Below are positions 6,655 through 14,683 of a DNA stretch of 44,904 nucleotides, piece by piece. Position 1 is the first letter of the stretch. Each line of letters begins with the position of its first letter. The DNA lies in NCBI GenBank assembly GCA_964526035.1, contig CAZGKE010000008.1, forward strand, positions 1 to 44,904, in the 5' to 3' direction. The translations under genes were made by a program, and so were the position numbers. The stretch is from DAOMOD01 sp964526035. GTDB taxonomy: Bacteria; Pseudomonadota; Gammaproteobacteria; Xanthomonadales; BPKI01. The notes beneath the pieces are model-generated. The model saw only the letters and a program-made list of their open reading frames with translations, ran no database searches and was not told the origin of the DNA.

Positions 6655-7598
6655 GGCCGACCGCGTATCTGGTCGACGCCAGCATCTACGTCTTTCGCGC
6701 CTGGCATTCGGTGCCGGCCGAATTCGAAGACATCAACGGGCACCCGGTCCATGCGGTCTATGGATTCACCGGATTCCTGATCAGCCTGTTGGAGCAGACT
6801 CGCGCCGGGCACGTCGCCGTGGCCTTCGATGAATCGCTGGAAAGTTCGTTTCGCAACGAGATCTACCCGCCGTACAAGGCCAATCGTGAGCCCGCACCGG
6901 AAGAACTCAAGCACCAGTTTCGACTGTGCCAGGAAGTGACCCGTGTCCTCGGCCTGACGCCCCTCGTCGACAGCTGCTACGAGGCCGACGACATCATCGG
7001 TACCATGGTACATCGCCTTCGCGGCCACGGCTTCCGATCAGTGATCGTGTCGCCCGACAAGGACCTGTCCCAGCTGCTCGGCGAGCACGACCGTCAGTGG
7101 GATTTCGCCCGCCGCGAGCGCTGGGGTCCCGAAGGCGTGGAATTGAAATTCGGCGTGCGCGCCGACCAGCTCGCCGACCTGCTCGCACTCGCTGGCGACA
7201 GCGTCGACAACATCCCCGGCGTGCCCGGCATCGGAGTCAAGACTGCTGCCGCGCTGCTGCGGCACTTCGGTGATCTCGATGCGCTGCTGACGCGCGTCGA
7301 GGAAGTGCCGTTTCTCAGCCTCCGCGGCGCTCGCAGCACCCACCTCAAACTGCGCGAACACGGTGCGGCGGCGCGCCTGGCACGGCGGCTGACCGGCATT
7401 GCACTGGACGCGCCGGCTCCGCATCGCCCGGAAGAAATTGCGGTGCGTCAGGTCGATCCAACCGCCGTGGAGGCATTGTTCGACCGCCTGAAGTTCGGAC
7501 CTCTGACGCGACGCCGCGCCCGTGAAGTCGTGCTGATGCCTCCTGCCCGGCAAGTCTCTGCGTCTGGACCCTCTGCGTCTGGACCGAGGAATAACTGA
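6651..7598 (+). CDS. 5'-3' exonuclease of the FEN/PolI-N-terminal type
   Basis: A 315-residue structure-specific nuclease related to the 5'-3' exonuclease domain of DNA polymerase I and to ExoIX. All acidic metal ligands are visible: Asp9 (VDAS), Asp60 (FDES), Glu111/Asp113/Asp114 (EADD), Asp136/Asp138 (SPDKD), Asp183 and Asp186 (GDSVDN). A helix-three-turn-helix (PGVPGIGVKTAA, residues 189-200) follows. The full acidic set suggests an active enzyme for flap or RNA-primer removal. The ATG at 6651 overlaps the nitroreductase stop and has GGAG at 6639-6642. The last 14 residues come from a 15-bp tandem duplication and are probably an appended tail. Confidence 0.9.
   Translation: MRPTAYLVDASIYVFRAWHSVPAEFEDINGHPVHAVYGFTGFLISLLEQTRAGHVAVAFDESLESSFRNEIYPPYKANREPAPEELKHQFRLCQEVTRVLGLTPLVDSCYEADDIIGTMVHRLRGHGFRSVIVSPDKDLSQLLGEHDRQWDFARRERWGPEGVELKFGVRADQLADLLALAGDSVDNIPGVPGIGVKTAAALLRHFGDLDALLTRVEEVPFLSLRGARSTHLKLREHGAAARLARRLTGIALDAPAPHRPEEIAVRQVDPTAVEALFDRLKFGPLTRRRAREVVLMPPARQVSASGPSASGPRNN
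7557..7586 (+). repeat. 15-bp tandem duplication at the 3' end of the exonuclease gene
   Basis: TCTGCGTCTGGACCC (7557-7571) is followed by TCTGCGTCTGGACCG (7572-7586). It encodes SASGP twice just before the stop, downstream of the conserved fold. It looks like a short-unit array that has grown into the reading frame. Confidence 0.6.
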
Positions 7599-7618
7599 AC
7601 TCCGCGGTCGCGCACGGT

Positions 7619-9028
7619 CTACCGCTGGAGCTCCTCGGGCACGATATCCATCGCGACGGTCAGATCACTGCGGAACACCCGTACCGGCTGCACCTCGTCC
7701 GCATCATCGCCCCCTTCCGCCTGATCGAAATCGGACTTCCGGCTGTTGGCGATGAAGTACAGCGCGTCGTCCCGGATCGTACCGGACACCGGCAGGGTCA
7801 TCCCCTCATGATTGGCATCGATCGGCATAGCGTTGGTCACGCGCAACCCATCGTCCGACAGCCGCAGACGCATGATCCGCATGGCCGGGGCAGTTCCAGA
7901 CTGAACCAGCAGCAGATGCCCCTTCCAGACATTCAGACTCTCGATCCCGTCGAGCGTGAGCGTAGCCATGCCCTGAAGATCGAAAGCCTGGTTGCGGGCC
8001 AGGTCCACCACCAGGATCCCGGCGTCGTAGTCGGCCACATAAAGTCGGTTGCCGTCTTCGGAGACGACCAGCGAGCGCAGTGCGCGCATGTTCGGCGATC
8101 CAAAGAAGGGTCTCATACCTTCGTCATCTGCCAGATATACGGTCTGGGTCAGACCATCGAGGGCGTACACCTCGCCGCGGCGTCCCAATGCCAGCGCGGT
8201 GAGTGCATTGGCGCCTTCGTTGGCCGGAATAAGCCAGCGCTTTTCCAGGGCGCCACTCTCCAGGTCGAATCGGAACAGGCCGCTCAGGCCGAGGTGTTCC
8301 TCGCGCAGGCCCGCGAAAAGCGGCATGGCAGCGGACACCACCCAAAGCTTGCCGCGCTCGGCATCGACCTTGAGTTCCATCACCGACCACAAGCCGTTGT
8401 CCGCAGATGCGGTAATGAACGGAACCAGCTCGCCATCGTTGCCGCGCGCCTGGATACTGCCGTCGCGAATGCTGCCGAAAAGCCATCGGCCATGACGGGA
8501 ATCCCATGCAATCGATTCCAGCAGAGCCTCACCTGCGGGCACTTCGAACGCCAACGAGCCCTTGCCGAACGTACGCCGGTTGGCCTCGAAATTGGCCTCC
8601 AGGTACTCCCAGACCTTGGTGTCGGCGACCTTTTCGAAGCGCTTGTCGGTGGCGAGATCGTAGGCGTAGCCCTGCCCCTGCATGCGCAGCAGTACGTCGT
8701 AGGCCCGCCTGCGGTCCTCCTGCTGCGCAAAGGTGACGGCCAACTCGTAGCGGTGTCGGCCAACGTGTGGCTGCAGCTGCACCAGCCGCGCGAGCACGAT
8801 TGCCCGGTTATTCAGCTCGTCGGTGCCTGTCAGCACGCTCGCGCGCCGGGTCAGCTCATCGACGGAATCGATGGATGCGATTTCCTGTTCGAATGCGCTG
8901 GGCGCGGGTGGCGGCGGGTTGAGCAGCGCCTGTGCAAGCAAAGTCATCGGCGCAACAAGCAGAAGGCCGAATGCGGCCATTGAGTGAAATTTCGACATCT
9001 GAGGGGTCTTCTGGAGGAATCGGGCCAT
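7619..9028 (-). CDS. Secreted beta-propeller-like protein of unknown function
   Basis: Up to 469 residues. An N-terminal signal peptide is clear (hydrophobic core AAFGLLLVAPMTLLAQA). A helical, TPR-like section (about residues 45-125) follows, then a repetitive beta-rich region from about 160 to the end with blocks like GRLWVV, GEVYALDGLTQTVYLAD and GNRLYVADYDAGILVVDLA. This is the pattern of SMP-30/NHL-type propellers. I cannot name an enzyme activity. The start may be ATG 9028 or the ATG at 8998 (MSKFHS), which gives a more normal signal peptide; neither has a good ribosome-binding site. It is divergent from the NUDIX gene and convergent with the exonuclease gene. Confidence 0.75.
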   Translation of the reverse strand: MARFLQKTPQMSKFHSMAAFGLLLVAPMTLLAQALLNPPPPAPSAFEQEIASIDSVDELTRRASVLTGTDELNNRAIVLARLVQLQPHVGRHRYELAVTFAQQEDRRRAYDVLLRMQGQGYAYDLATDKRFEKVADTKVWEYLEANFEANRRTFGKGSLAFEVPAGEALLESIAWDSRHGRWLFGSIRDGSIQARGNDGELVPFITASADNGLWSVMELKVDAERGKLWVVSAAMPLFAGLREEHLGLSGLFRFDLESGALEKRWLIPANEGANALTALALGRRGEVYALDGLTQTVYLADDEGMRPFFGSPNMRALRSLVVSEDGNRLYVADYDAGILVVDLARNQAFDLQGMATLTLDGIESLNVWKGHLLLVQSGTAPAMRIMRLRLSDDGLRVTNAMPIDANHEGMTLPVSGTIRDDALYFIANSRKSDFDQAEGGDDADEVQPVRVFRSDLTVAMDIVPEELQR

Positions 9029-9110
9029 GTGACCGCACGGCAGGCGATGCGTTCACCGCATCATTCGGACTGCTAGGATCTTGGAGGCATATTCTAAGCG
9101 GAACCGGGCC

Positions 9111-9656
9111 ATGAGCGAGATCGATATCCTTTACCAGGGCAGTTACCTGCGCCTGTGCCGTCGCGGCACCTGGGAGTATGCCGAGCGTACCAACAGTTTC
9201 GTCGCGGTCATCGTGGTCGCCATCACCACCGAGGGAAACGTCCTGTTCGTCGAACAGTACCGCTACCCGTTGATGGCCAACACCATTGAAATGCCCGCGG
9301 GTCTGGTCGGCGATCTGCGCGGCCAGGAGGACGAGGACATGATGGAGGCCGCCCGTCGAGAGCTGGAAGAGGAGACCGGTTGGACCGCCGAACGCTTCGA
9401 ATTCATCATGGCGGGACCGACTTCAGCCGGCATGAGCAATGAAATGATCGCATTTGTACGTGCACACGGGCTGCAGCGCATCGGTACGGGCGGCGGCGAC
9501 GCCACCGAGCAGATCACCGTGCACGAAGTACCGCGTGACCAGGTTGCGCAATGGCTGTTCGAACGGATGCAGCAGGGCGACCTCATTGATCCCAAGCTTT
9601 ATGCCGGTCTGTATTTTCTCGACCACGGCGCGGACGGCAGCCCGGTGGCCCGCTGA
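9111..9656 (+). CDS. NUDIX hydrolase, ADP-ribose pyrophosphatase-like
   Basis: A 181-residue protein. EMPAGLVGD precedes the Nudix box, which ends in ARRELEEETGW. The box has a loop two residues longer than the standard one (G-x7-E-x7-R-E-L-x-E-E-x-G). The EMPAG strand before it is typical of ADP-ribose/nucleoside-diphosphate-sugar pyrophosphatases, so hydrolysis of a sugar nucleotide in the cytoplasm is likely; the exact substrate is not resolved. I use ATG 9111; an in-frame TTG at 9081 would add ten residues. A possible -10 TAGGAT lies at 9074-9079. Confidence 0.9.
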   Translation: MSEIDILYQGSYLRLCRRGTWEYAERTNSFVAVIVVAITTEGNVLFVEQYRYPLMANTIEMPAGLVGDLRGQEDEDMMEAARRELEEETGWTAERFEFIMAGPTSAGMSNEMIAFVRAHGLQRIGTGGGDATEQITVHEVPRDQVAQWLFERMQQGDLIDPKLYAGLYFLDHGADGSPVAR

Positions 9657-9675
9657 GAATTACCGGTCGGGCGGG

Positions 9676-10065
9676 CTAGAGAATCCCTCTCATCAGCAGG
9701 GTCATCGCCATCGCGATGATCACCAGCCATGTTCCCAAGGTACCGGTGAAGCGACCGAAGCTGGTGCCACGGCGCGTCGACAATCCCCAGGCATGCAGCA
9801 ACCGGGCTGTCAGCAGGCTCGCGCCCAACAGGTGCAGCCACAGGGCTCCGAGACCACCGAGCTCAAGCAGCAGCAGCAGTATCAGCGCAATCGGGATGTT
9901 CTCGACCGCATTGCCATGGACGCGCACGCGCTGCTCAAGCCCACCACCGCTGCCAATGCCCAGACCCACCTTGGCGTGGCGCCTGACTGCGACCACGCGC
10001 AGCGCAAGGAAGACGACAAGCAGTGCAAGCAACGCGGCATAGAGAGAGGTGACAGGGAAGGACAT
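9676..10065 (-). CDS. MAPEG family membrane protein
   Basis: A 129-residue protein with four hydrophobic helices (about 5-26, 54-70, 72-95 and 107-126) and the signature EQRVRVHGNAVENIPIAL, which identifies the MAPEG family (membrane-associated proteins in eicosanoid and glutathione metabolism). Bacterial members are mostly uncharacterised, some with glutathione transferase activity. It lies 24 bases after the TMEM43-like gene with GGGAG before its ATG, and is the last gene of the 14.5-9.7 kb minus-strand cluster. Glutathione use would fit the ggt gene in the same cluster, but that is inference. Confidence 0.88.
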   Translation of the reverse strand: MSFPVTSLYAALLALLVVFLALRVVAVRRHAKVGLGIGSGGGLEQRVRVHGNAVENIPIALILLLLLELGGLGALWLHLLGASLLTARLLHAWGLSTRRGTSFGRFTGTLGTWLVIIAMAMTLLMRGIL

Positions 10066-10089
10066 CAGACGCGGGCTCCCAAGAAATGG

Positions 10090-10845
10090 TCAGCGCGGAC
10101 TACCGCGCTGCACCTCAAGATGGACACCGCCGTCGGCGAGCGGCACAGGCTCCAAACGAATGCCGACCTGACGCGCGACGACAGTGATCTCCTGGTGTGG
10201 CACGCGGAAGAAGCGGACGCGCAGGTCGCCAACCTCAGGCGCCGAGGGGTCATTGGCGGTATGAAGTTCGCCCTCATGCTCGGAAAAGCTTGCCGCGAGG
10301 TTCTCCGGGAGCGCATCCACTGTCGCCGGCAGCGGCTCTTCCATCACCACCATTCTCGACAGCACCGCCTCACCCAGCAGGAAATCGCCCAGCCGCACGG
10401 CGTCGGCGGCAAAGCGTTCACTCTCGAACGGCATGCGCGCCGGATTCGTGTGTTGCTCAGCGTCGAGGAACGCAGCGCTGTCGATGATGGTTTCCGACCA
10501 AACCGGCAAGTAGACGGCGGCGCCGGTGCTGTCGACACGCTCCTGCCACTGGCGCATCTCCACGCGCCGCACCAGGACAATGCCATCGGCGGCGACGCCA
10601 AACAGAGGATCGCCGACCGGTCGCGCAGTCGAGGTTGTTCCAGACACCTGCACCGCGCGTCCCTCGCGGCCGCGATCGATCGGTGCCGCGGCCACAGCCA
10701 CCGGCCGCAGCCCCCCTTCCGGGGGCGCAGCCCGGCGCTGCTCGCGCCATTGGTAGACCAATACGAGCATCACCAGCACCATGAACGCAGCCAGCAGCAA
10801 CGGAAGCGGGCGGCGGTACCTCACGCGGCGGCTGCGGCTCCCCAT
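10090..10845 (-). CDS. TMEM43-family protein, short form
   Basis: A 251-residue protein with a basic N-terminus, one transmembrane helix (about residues 13-32) and the TMEM43/DUF1625 core: VSGTTSTARPVGDPLFGV, VLVRRVEMRQWQE, YLPVWSETIIDSAAF, TNPARMPF and LGDFLLGE. Bacterial and animal members are usually near 400 residues and end with several membrane helices. Here the chain stops at RGSPR, where the family normally continues. Only 24 bases separate its stop from the next gene, so the missing part is deleted, not frameshifted. The predicted product is a single-pass protein with a large periplasmic domain. The start ATG 10845 is 12 bases after the DUF4920 stop. Function unknown. Confidence 0.8.
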   Translation of the reverse strand: MGSRSRRVRYRRPLPLLLAAFMVLVMLVLVYQWREQRRAAPPEGGLRPVAVAAAPIDRGREGRAVQVSGTTSTARPVGDPLFGVAADGIVLVRRVEMRQWQERVDSTGAAVYLPVWSETIIDSAAFLDAEQHTNPARMPFESERFAADAVRLGDFLLGEAVLSRMVVMEEPLPATVDALPENLAASFSEHEGELHTANDPSAPEVGDLRVRFFRVPHQEITVVARQVGIRLEPVPLADGGVHLEVQRGSPR

Positions 10846-10857
10846 GGTCCCGGCTCC

Positions 10858-11265
10858 TCAGCCCGCAACCACGATGCTGCTGGCGACGATGCGGAACTCG
10901 CGGGATACCGGCTCTGCATCGCCACCGTAGTCTTCCGCCAGGTGCTTCGCCTGTTCCTCCTCGACGTCGACCGCCTCGAGCACGCCGTGGACCGTGGCCA
11001 TGCCCTGCGTGTCCTTGGGCAGGAAGAACTTGTGCTTGGTCATCACCCGCACCCACTGGCCGTCCTCTTCCAGGATCAGCCAGCAGCCCTTGGTCTGGCA
11101 GACCTGGCCAATGCGACCGTGATACTTCGCGGCTTCGCCATCGGGTCCGGCGGCAAGGGCTGCCCCGATGGACACCGACTCTCCCTCCGGCATGGGTTCA
11201 CCGTAAGCCTCGGCGACAGCGAAAGCGGGCAGAAGCAGCAAACTCAGAACAGACAGGTAACGCAT
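10858..11265 (-). CDS. DUF4920 family exported protein
   Basis: A 135-residue protein with a signal peptide (MRYLSVLSLLLLPAFAVAEA) and the DUF4920 core, marked by GQVCQTKGCWLIL with a CX4C pair and by later VRVMTKHKFFLPKD. The fold is thought to be a small beta-barrel; the paired Cys may bind a metal or form a disulfide. Function unknown. The start at 11263-11265 has GGAGAG seven bases upstream; a longer reading from 11361 would place unlikely sequence before the signal peptide. It heads the sub-cluster with the TMEM43-like and MAPEG genes and has its own possible promoter. Confidence 0.85.
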   Translation of the reverse strand: MRYLSVLSLLLLPAFAVAEAYGEPMPEGESVSIGAALAAGPDGEAAKYHGRIGQVCQTKGCWLILEEDGQWVRVMTKHKFFLPKDTQGMATVHGVLEAVDVEEEQAKHLAEDYGGDAEPVSREFRIVASSIVVAG

Positions 11266-11438
11266 CGACTTCTCTCCGGGTTCAGGTGGCCGGCGCCAGG
11301 CCGGAAGGTTGATCGTCTCAGTCATTGGCAGCGCAGCGGCCCCGCGCATTCCGGGCCACACGCATCAAGGTCCAGTTCTGGTAGCGGTGAAGCGCAGGCC
11401 AAAGCCGCGCCCGGGATGGACCGCGTATTCAGAGCTAC

Positions 11439-11444
11439 ATTCTA
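11439..11444 (-). promoter_or_regulatory. Candidate -10 element upstream of the DUF4920 gene
   Basis: The minus strand reads TAGAAT, five of six with consensus, in a 197-base gap between the CpeT-like and DUF4920 genes. The -35 region is weak. If used, the leader would be about 165 bases. This gap also holds a GC-rich inverted repeat around 11288-11304. Confidence 0.3.
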
Positions 11445-11462
11445 CGCCGCAACGGCCCCGAC

Positions 11463-12068
11463 TCAGCGCCGCACGAAGCGGTAGCTGCCGGACTCGGGCA
11501 TGCGGTAGACCAGGCTGCCGTCCGCTTCCCGCGCGGCCTCGTGAAAATCGAAGCCGTCGGCGTCGAGCGACAGGCTGAACTCCAGCGACAGCTCACGACC
11601 CACCAGTTCGCCACCCAGTCGACAATCCTCGGCCGACACCGACCCGACGAGACGCCCGTCGACCTCGGTCATCCGCATGGCGCAACCCTCTGGCGCCGCC
11701 AACAGATCCTCCATGCGCATGGCCATGACAACAATGGGCTTGGTATGCATGTCGACGAACGGACGATGGTCACGAAAGCGGAAGAAGCGCAGCACAATGC
11801 CGTCCGCCTCGTCCGTCACGGTCCACAGCCGCTGTCGTGTCAATTCGCCTTCATCGCCTGCCTGTCGCCACTGCATGTAGATGACCCGTCCGTCCAGCGC
11901 TGCGCTGCGAATCTCGGCGTGGACAGCATGCTGCGCTGAATCACCATCCGCTGCCTGCGTCGCAAACTCGCCCAACAGGCGATCGAGCAGTTTCGCAACT
12001 TCAGCTGCCGGCACCGGAGGCACCAGCAGGAAGAAGCCGATCGACGCTGCCAGAATCCTAGTCCACAT
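11463..12068 (-). CDS. CpcT/CpeT-like protein
   Basis: A 201-residue protein with a signal peptide (FFLLVPPVPAAE). Features shared with the CpcT/CpeT family are the early LLGEF, RQRLW, LRFFRFRDHRPF, GCAMRM, a G-x-V-x-x-x-x-C block (VGSVSAEDC) and the terminal Y-x-F-x-R motif (GSYRFVRR). Cyanobacterial members attach bilins to phycobiliproteins, but homologues occur widely in heterotrophic proteobacteria where the role is unknown. Here the protein is predicted to be exported. Its start overlaps the ggt stop by 11 bases, so it is probably made with GGT. Confidence 0.72.
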   Translation of the reverse strand: MWTRILAASIGFFLLVPPVPAAEVAKLLDRLLGEFATQAADGDSAQHAVHAEIRSAALDGRVIYMQWRQAGDEGELTRQRLWTVTDEADGIVLRFFRFRDHRPFVDMHTKPIVVMAMRMEDLLAAPEGCAMRMTEVDGRLVGSVSAEDCRLGGELVGRELSLEFSLSLDADGFDFHEAAREADGSLVYRMPESGSYRFVRR

Positions 12069-13737
12069 CCTGTCTTACCTCCGCAACACCTGAAGACTCT
12101 CCCCAGCGTGGGTCGCTGGCCGCCAGCACCTTGCCGCTGCGCCGGTCCCACATGACTGCCTGCATGTTGCCCCATTCGCGCTCGCCGACGTTCACCGTGT
12201 GGCCGAGATCGCGCAGAGCCTGCGCTTCGACCTCATCGAGCGCGCCAGGTTCGGCGGAGATGACGTCGGGCAGGTACTGGTGATGGATGCGTGGCCGGGA
12301 TGTCCAGCTCTCCGGCTCGTTGCCGGCGACGAAATCGAGGATTCCGAGCAGGAGCATGCTGATGATGCGACTGCCTCCGGGCGTGCCGAGCACGGCGATG
12401 CGATCCTCCCCAAACATGAATGTCGGCGTCATGGACGACAGCATGCGTTTGCCCGGACGGATGGCGTTGGCGTCCTCACCAATCAGACCATAAGCGTTGG
12501 GCACCCCGGCAACGATGGCGAAATCGTCCATCTCGTTGTTCAGCAGAAATCCGGTGCCGGGAGCCACGAATCCGCAGCCATAGGGCAGGTTGACGCTGAG
12601 CGTGGCGGCGACAAGATTGCCGTCGGCGTCCATCAGCGAAAAGTGGCTGGTGTCCTCGCCGACCGCCAGCACCTCGACACCTGGCAGCAGCTCGCTTGGC
12701 GTTGCGCGATCGAGACGGATTCCGGCAGCCAGGCCGGCGGCGTAGTCGGCGCTGGTGAGCATCCGTGCGGGCACCTGGACGAAGTCGGGGTCGCCCAGAT
12801 ACACGCTGCGATCCCGATAGGCGCGACGCATGGCTTCAGCCAGCAGGTGGATCCGCGCGACGCGCTCCATCCGCTCCCACGGATAGCGGTCGAGGATATT
12901 GAGCATCGTCGCCAGCGCGATGCCGCCTGAGGACGGCGGCGGTGCAGTGACCAGCGAATGGCCGCGATAGCGCGCGCGGACCGGTTCGCGCTCGACCACC
13001 CTGTAGCCGGCCAGATCCTCCAGCGTCCAGCGTCCGCCTGCATCACGCACGCCGGCGACCAATGCCGCGGCCATTTCGCCTCGATAGAAGCCCGCAAATC
13101 CCTCGGCGGCCAGACGCTCCAGCACCCGCGCGAGGTCGGGCTGAACGATTCGATGCCCGACTTCGGGCACCTCTCCGTCGACCAGAAAAACCGCAGCAGC
13201 GGCGGGATATCTGCGCAGCACGTCGCGTCGAAAGCCCATCAGGCGTCGATACTTTTCGTCGACCTCGAAGCCTTCTCGCGCCAGGCGGATGGCCGGAGCC
13301 AGTGACGCCGCCAGCGGCAGTCGGCCGTAGCGCTCGGCAATGTGAACCAATGCCGCCGGCTGCCCGGGTATGCCCGCGGCGAGGGGGCCGTTCAGCGACT
13401 TGTCGCGATCGAGTCCGCCTGCGGCGTCCAGGAACATGTCGGCAGTCACCCCGGCCGGACTGGTTTCGCGACCATCGACCATGGTCTGGAAATCGTCCTT
13501 GGCACGATGCAGCAGCCAGAAGCCGCCGCCGCCGATGCCCGAACTGGATGGCTCCACCACGGCCAGCGCCGCGCTCACCGCGACTGCGGCATCGAAGGCG
13601 TTGCCGCCGGCCTCAAGCACCTCGAAGCCCGCCGCCGTGGCGAGATGATGGGCGCTGGCTACGGCAGCCTGACCGGGCCGCTCGGCGAAAGCCGGCGGCG
13701 TCACAAGGAACAGCAGAACCAGCAGGAGGCGACTCAC
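12058..13737 (-). CDS. ggt: Gamma-glutamyltranspeptidase
   Basis: A 559-residue periplasmic enzyme that cleaves the gamma-glutamyl bond of glutathione. A signal peptide (SRLLLVLLFLVTPPAFAE) is followed by the large-subunit region. The autoprocessing site is Thr363 (EDTSHFSLMDADGN), which becomes the N-terminal nucleophile of the small subunit. Substrate-binding motifs NNEMDDF and SSMTPTF follow. The start is GTG 13735-13737, which overlaps the ferredoxin stop and has GGGGAGGA six bases upstream; the long upstream extension of the frame reads through the ferredoxin gene and is not used. It is coupled to the CpeT-like gene downstream. Confidence 0.93.
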   Translation of the reverse strand: MSRLLLVLLFLVTPPAFAERPGQAAVASAHHLATAAGFEVLEAGGNAFDAAVAVSAALAVVEPSSSGIGGGGFWLLHRAKDDFQTMVDGRETSPAGVTADMFLDAAGGLDRDKSLNGPLAAGIPGQPAALVHIAERYGRLPLAASLAPAIRLAREGFEVDEKYRRLMGFRRDVLRRYPAAAAVFLVDGEVPEVGHRIVQPDLARVLERLAAEGFAGFYRGEMAAALVAGVRDAGGRWTLEDLAGYRVVEREPVRARYRGHSLVTAPPPSSGGIALATMLNILDRYPWERMERVARIHLLAEAMRRAYRDRSVYLGDPDFVQVPARMLTSADYAAGLAAGIRLDRATPSELLPGVEVLAVGEDTSHFSLMDADGNLVAATLSVNLPYGCGFVAPGTGFLLNNEMDDFAIVAGVPNAYGLIGEDANAIRPGKRMLSSMTPTFMFGEDRIAVLGTPGGSRIISMLLLGILDFVAGNEPESWTSRPRIHHQYLPDVISAEPGALDEVEAQALRDLGHTVNVGEREWGNMQAVMWDRRSGKVLAASDPRWGESSGVAEVRQDVD

Positions 13738-13991
13738 GCCGCGTCCTCCCCGGTCAGCACCTGATACTTGGCCATGAGTTCCTCGGCAGATTCCTCGTGG
13801 GTCGGGTCGGGCAGGCAGCACTCCACGGGACACACCGCCTGGCACTGTGGCTCGTCGAAGTGCCCGACGCACTCGGTGCATCGAGTCGGGTCGATCTCGT
13901 AGATCGTCTCGCCCATGTAGATCGCCTGGTTGGGACAGACCGGCTCGCAGACGTCGCAGTTGATGCATTGATCGGTGATGTGGAGCGCCAT
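13734..13991 (-). CDS. yfhL: YfhL-type 4Fe-4S dicluster ferredoxin
   Basis: An 85-residue ferredoxin. The first cluster motif is CINCDVCEPVCP. The second is split by an insertion, CTECVGHFDEPQCQAVCPVEC, which is characteristic of the YfhL/Alvin-type (Allochromatium) dicluster ferredoxins, as is the acidic C-terminal helix. These are very low-potential electron carriers. It lies 24 bases after coaD and overlaps the GTG start of ggt by four bases. The order coaD-ferredoxin is common in gammaproteobacteria. Confidence 0.93.
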   Translation of the reverse strand: MALHITDQCINCDVCEPVCPNQAIYMGETIYEIDPTRCTECVGHFDEPQCQAVCPVECCLPDPTHEESAEELMAKYQVLTGEDAA

Positions 13992-14015
13992 GACGGATTC
14001 GATCGATTCAGACCA

Positions 14016-14519
14016 TCAGCCGCGGCGGAAAATGGCCTTGAGCTTGTCGTGCACCGCAGGATGCACGAAATTGGAGACGTCGCCGCCGAGGCGGGCGACC
14101 TCCTTGACCAGCGAGGAGGAGATGAAGCTGTACTGCTCGGCAGGGGTCAGGAACAGGGTTTCGGCAGCCGGAATCAGGTGCCGGTTCATGCTGGCCAGCT
14201 GGAACTCGTACTCGAAGTCGGAAACCGCACGCAGGCCGCGAAGGATCACGCCCGCGCCCACTTCGGTCACGAAATCGGCGAGCAGGCAGTCAAAGCCGCG
14301 GATCTCGACGTTGCCTACGCCGTTCAGGGCCAGTCGAGTCAGTTCGAGACGATCGGCCAGCGGCAACGCCGGGCCTTTCGCCGGGTTCTCGGCGATACCC
14401 ACGATGATGCGCTCGAACAGCGGACTGGCGCGCTGCACCAGATCGGAATGTCCGTGCGTGATTGGATCGAAAGTGCCTGGGTAGACCGCCACCCGGGCGG
14501 CGGCTGCAGAAACGGGCAT
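14016..14519 (-). CDS. coaD: Phosphopantetheine adenylyltransferase
   Basis: A 167-residue enzyme of coenzyme A biosynthesis that transfers AMP from ATP to 4'-phosphopantetheine. The nucleotidyltransferase signature GTFDPITHGHSD (residues 14-25), the ILRGLRAVSDFEYE segment and the C-terminal YSFISSSLVKEVARLGG motif are all present. Length is standard (about 160). I use ATG 14519; an upstream ATG at 14597 would add 26 atypical residues. First gene of the minus-strand cluster running to 9.7 kb. Confidence 0.95.
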   Translation of the reverse strand: MPVSAAAARVAVYPGTFDPITHGHSDLVQRASPLFERIIVGIAENPAKGPALPLADRLELTRLALNGVGNVEIRGFDCLLADFVTEVGAGVILRGLRAVSDFEYEFQLASMNRHLIPAAETLFLTPAEQYSFISSSLVKEVARLGGDVSNFVHPAVHDKLKAIFRRG

Positions 14520-14633
14520 CGGCGCTTGGTGCTGCTTCAGGGGCGCGTATCGTAGCAGGCCGCAGGGGCGCAGCGCAGAAGGCGCAGCGGCCTTCACGAT
14601 TGCCGCACGCTGAAGAAATCAAGAGTCGCCGAC

Positions 14634-14660
14634 CGCCTGGCCCCGGCGCGGCGCCAGGCG
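14634..14660 (-). terminator. GC-rich hairpin after pilU
   Basis: An 8-bp perfect stem, CGCCTGGC (14634-14641) and GCCAGGCG (14653-14660), lies 24 bases beyond the pilU stop on the minus strand. The downstream side has only a broken T-rich stretch (CTTGATTTCTTC), so it is a weak intrinsic terminator candidate. Confidence 0.35.
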
Positions 14661-14683
14661 AAGAGCGCATGGACGTCGGTGAA

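Noticed and set aside
10066..10089. Frameshift as the cause of the short TMEM43-like protein
   Set aside because: Only 24 bases lie between its stop and the MAPEG start, so the missing domain cannot be encoded in another frame there.
9454..11484. 676-codon open frame on the plus strand
   Set aside because: It runs antisense through the MAPEG, TMEM43-like and DUF4920 genes, has no domain and is very rich in Arg/His/Gln.
13062..14555. 497-codon open frame on the plus strand
   Set aside because: Shadow of ggt, the ferredoxin gene and coaD, all of which have strong family motifs.
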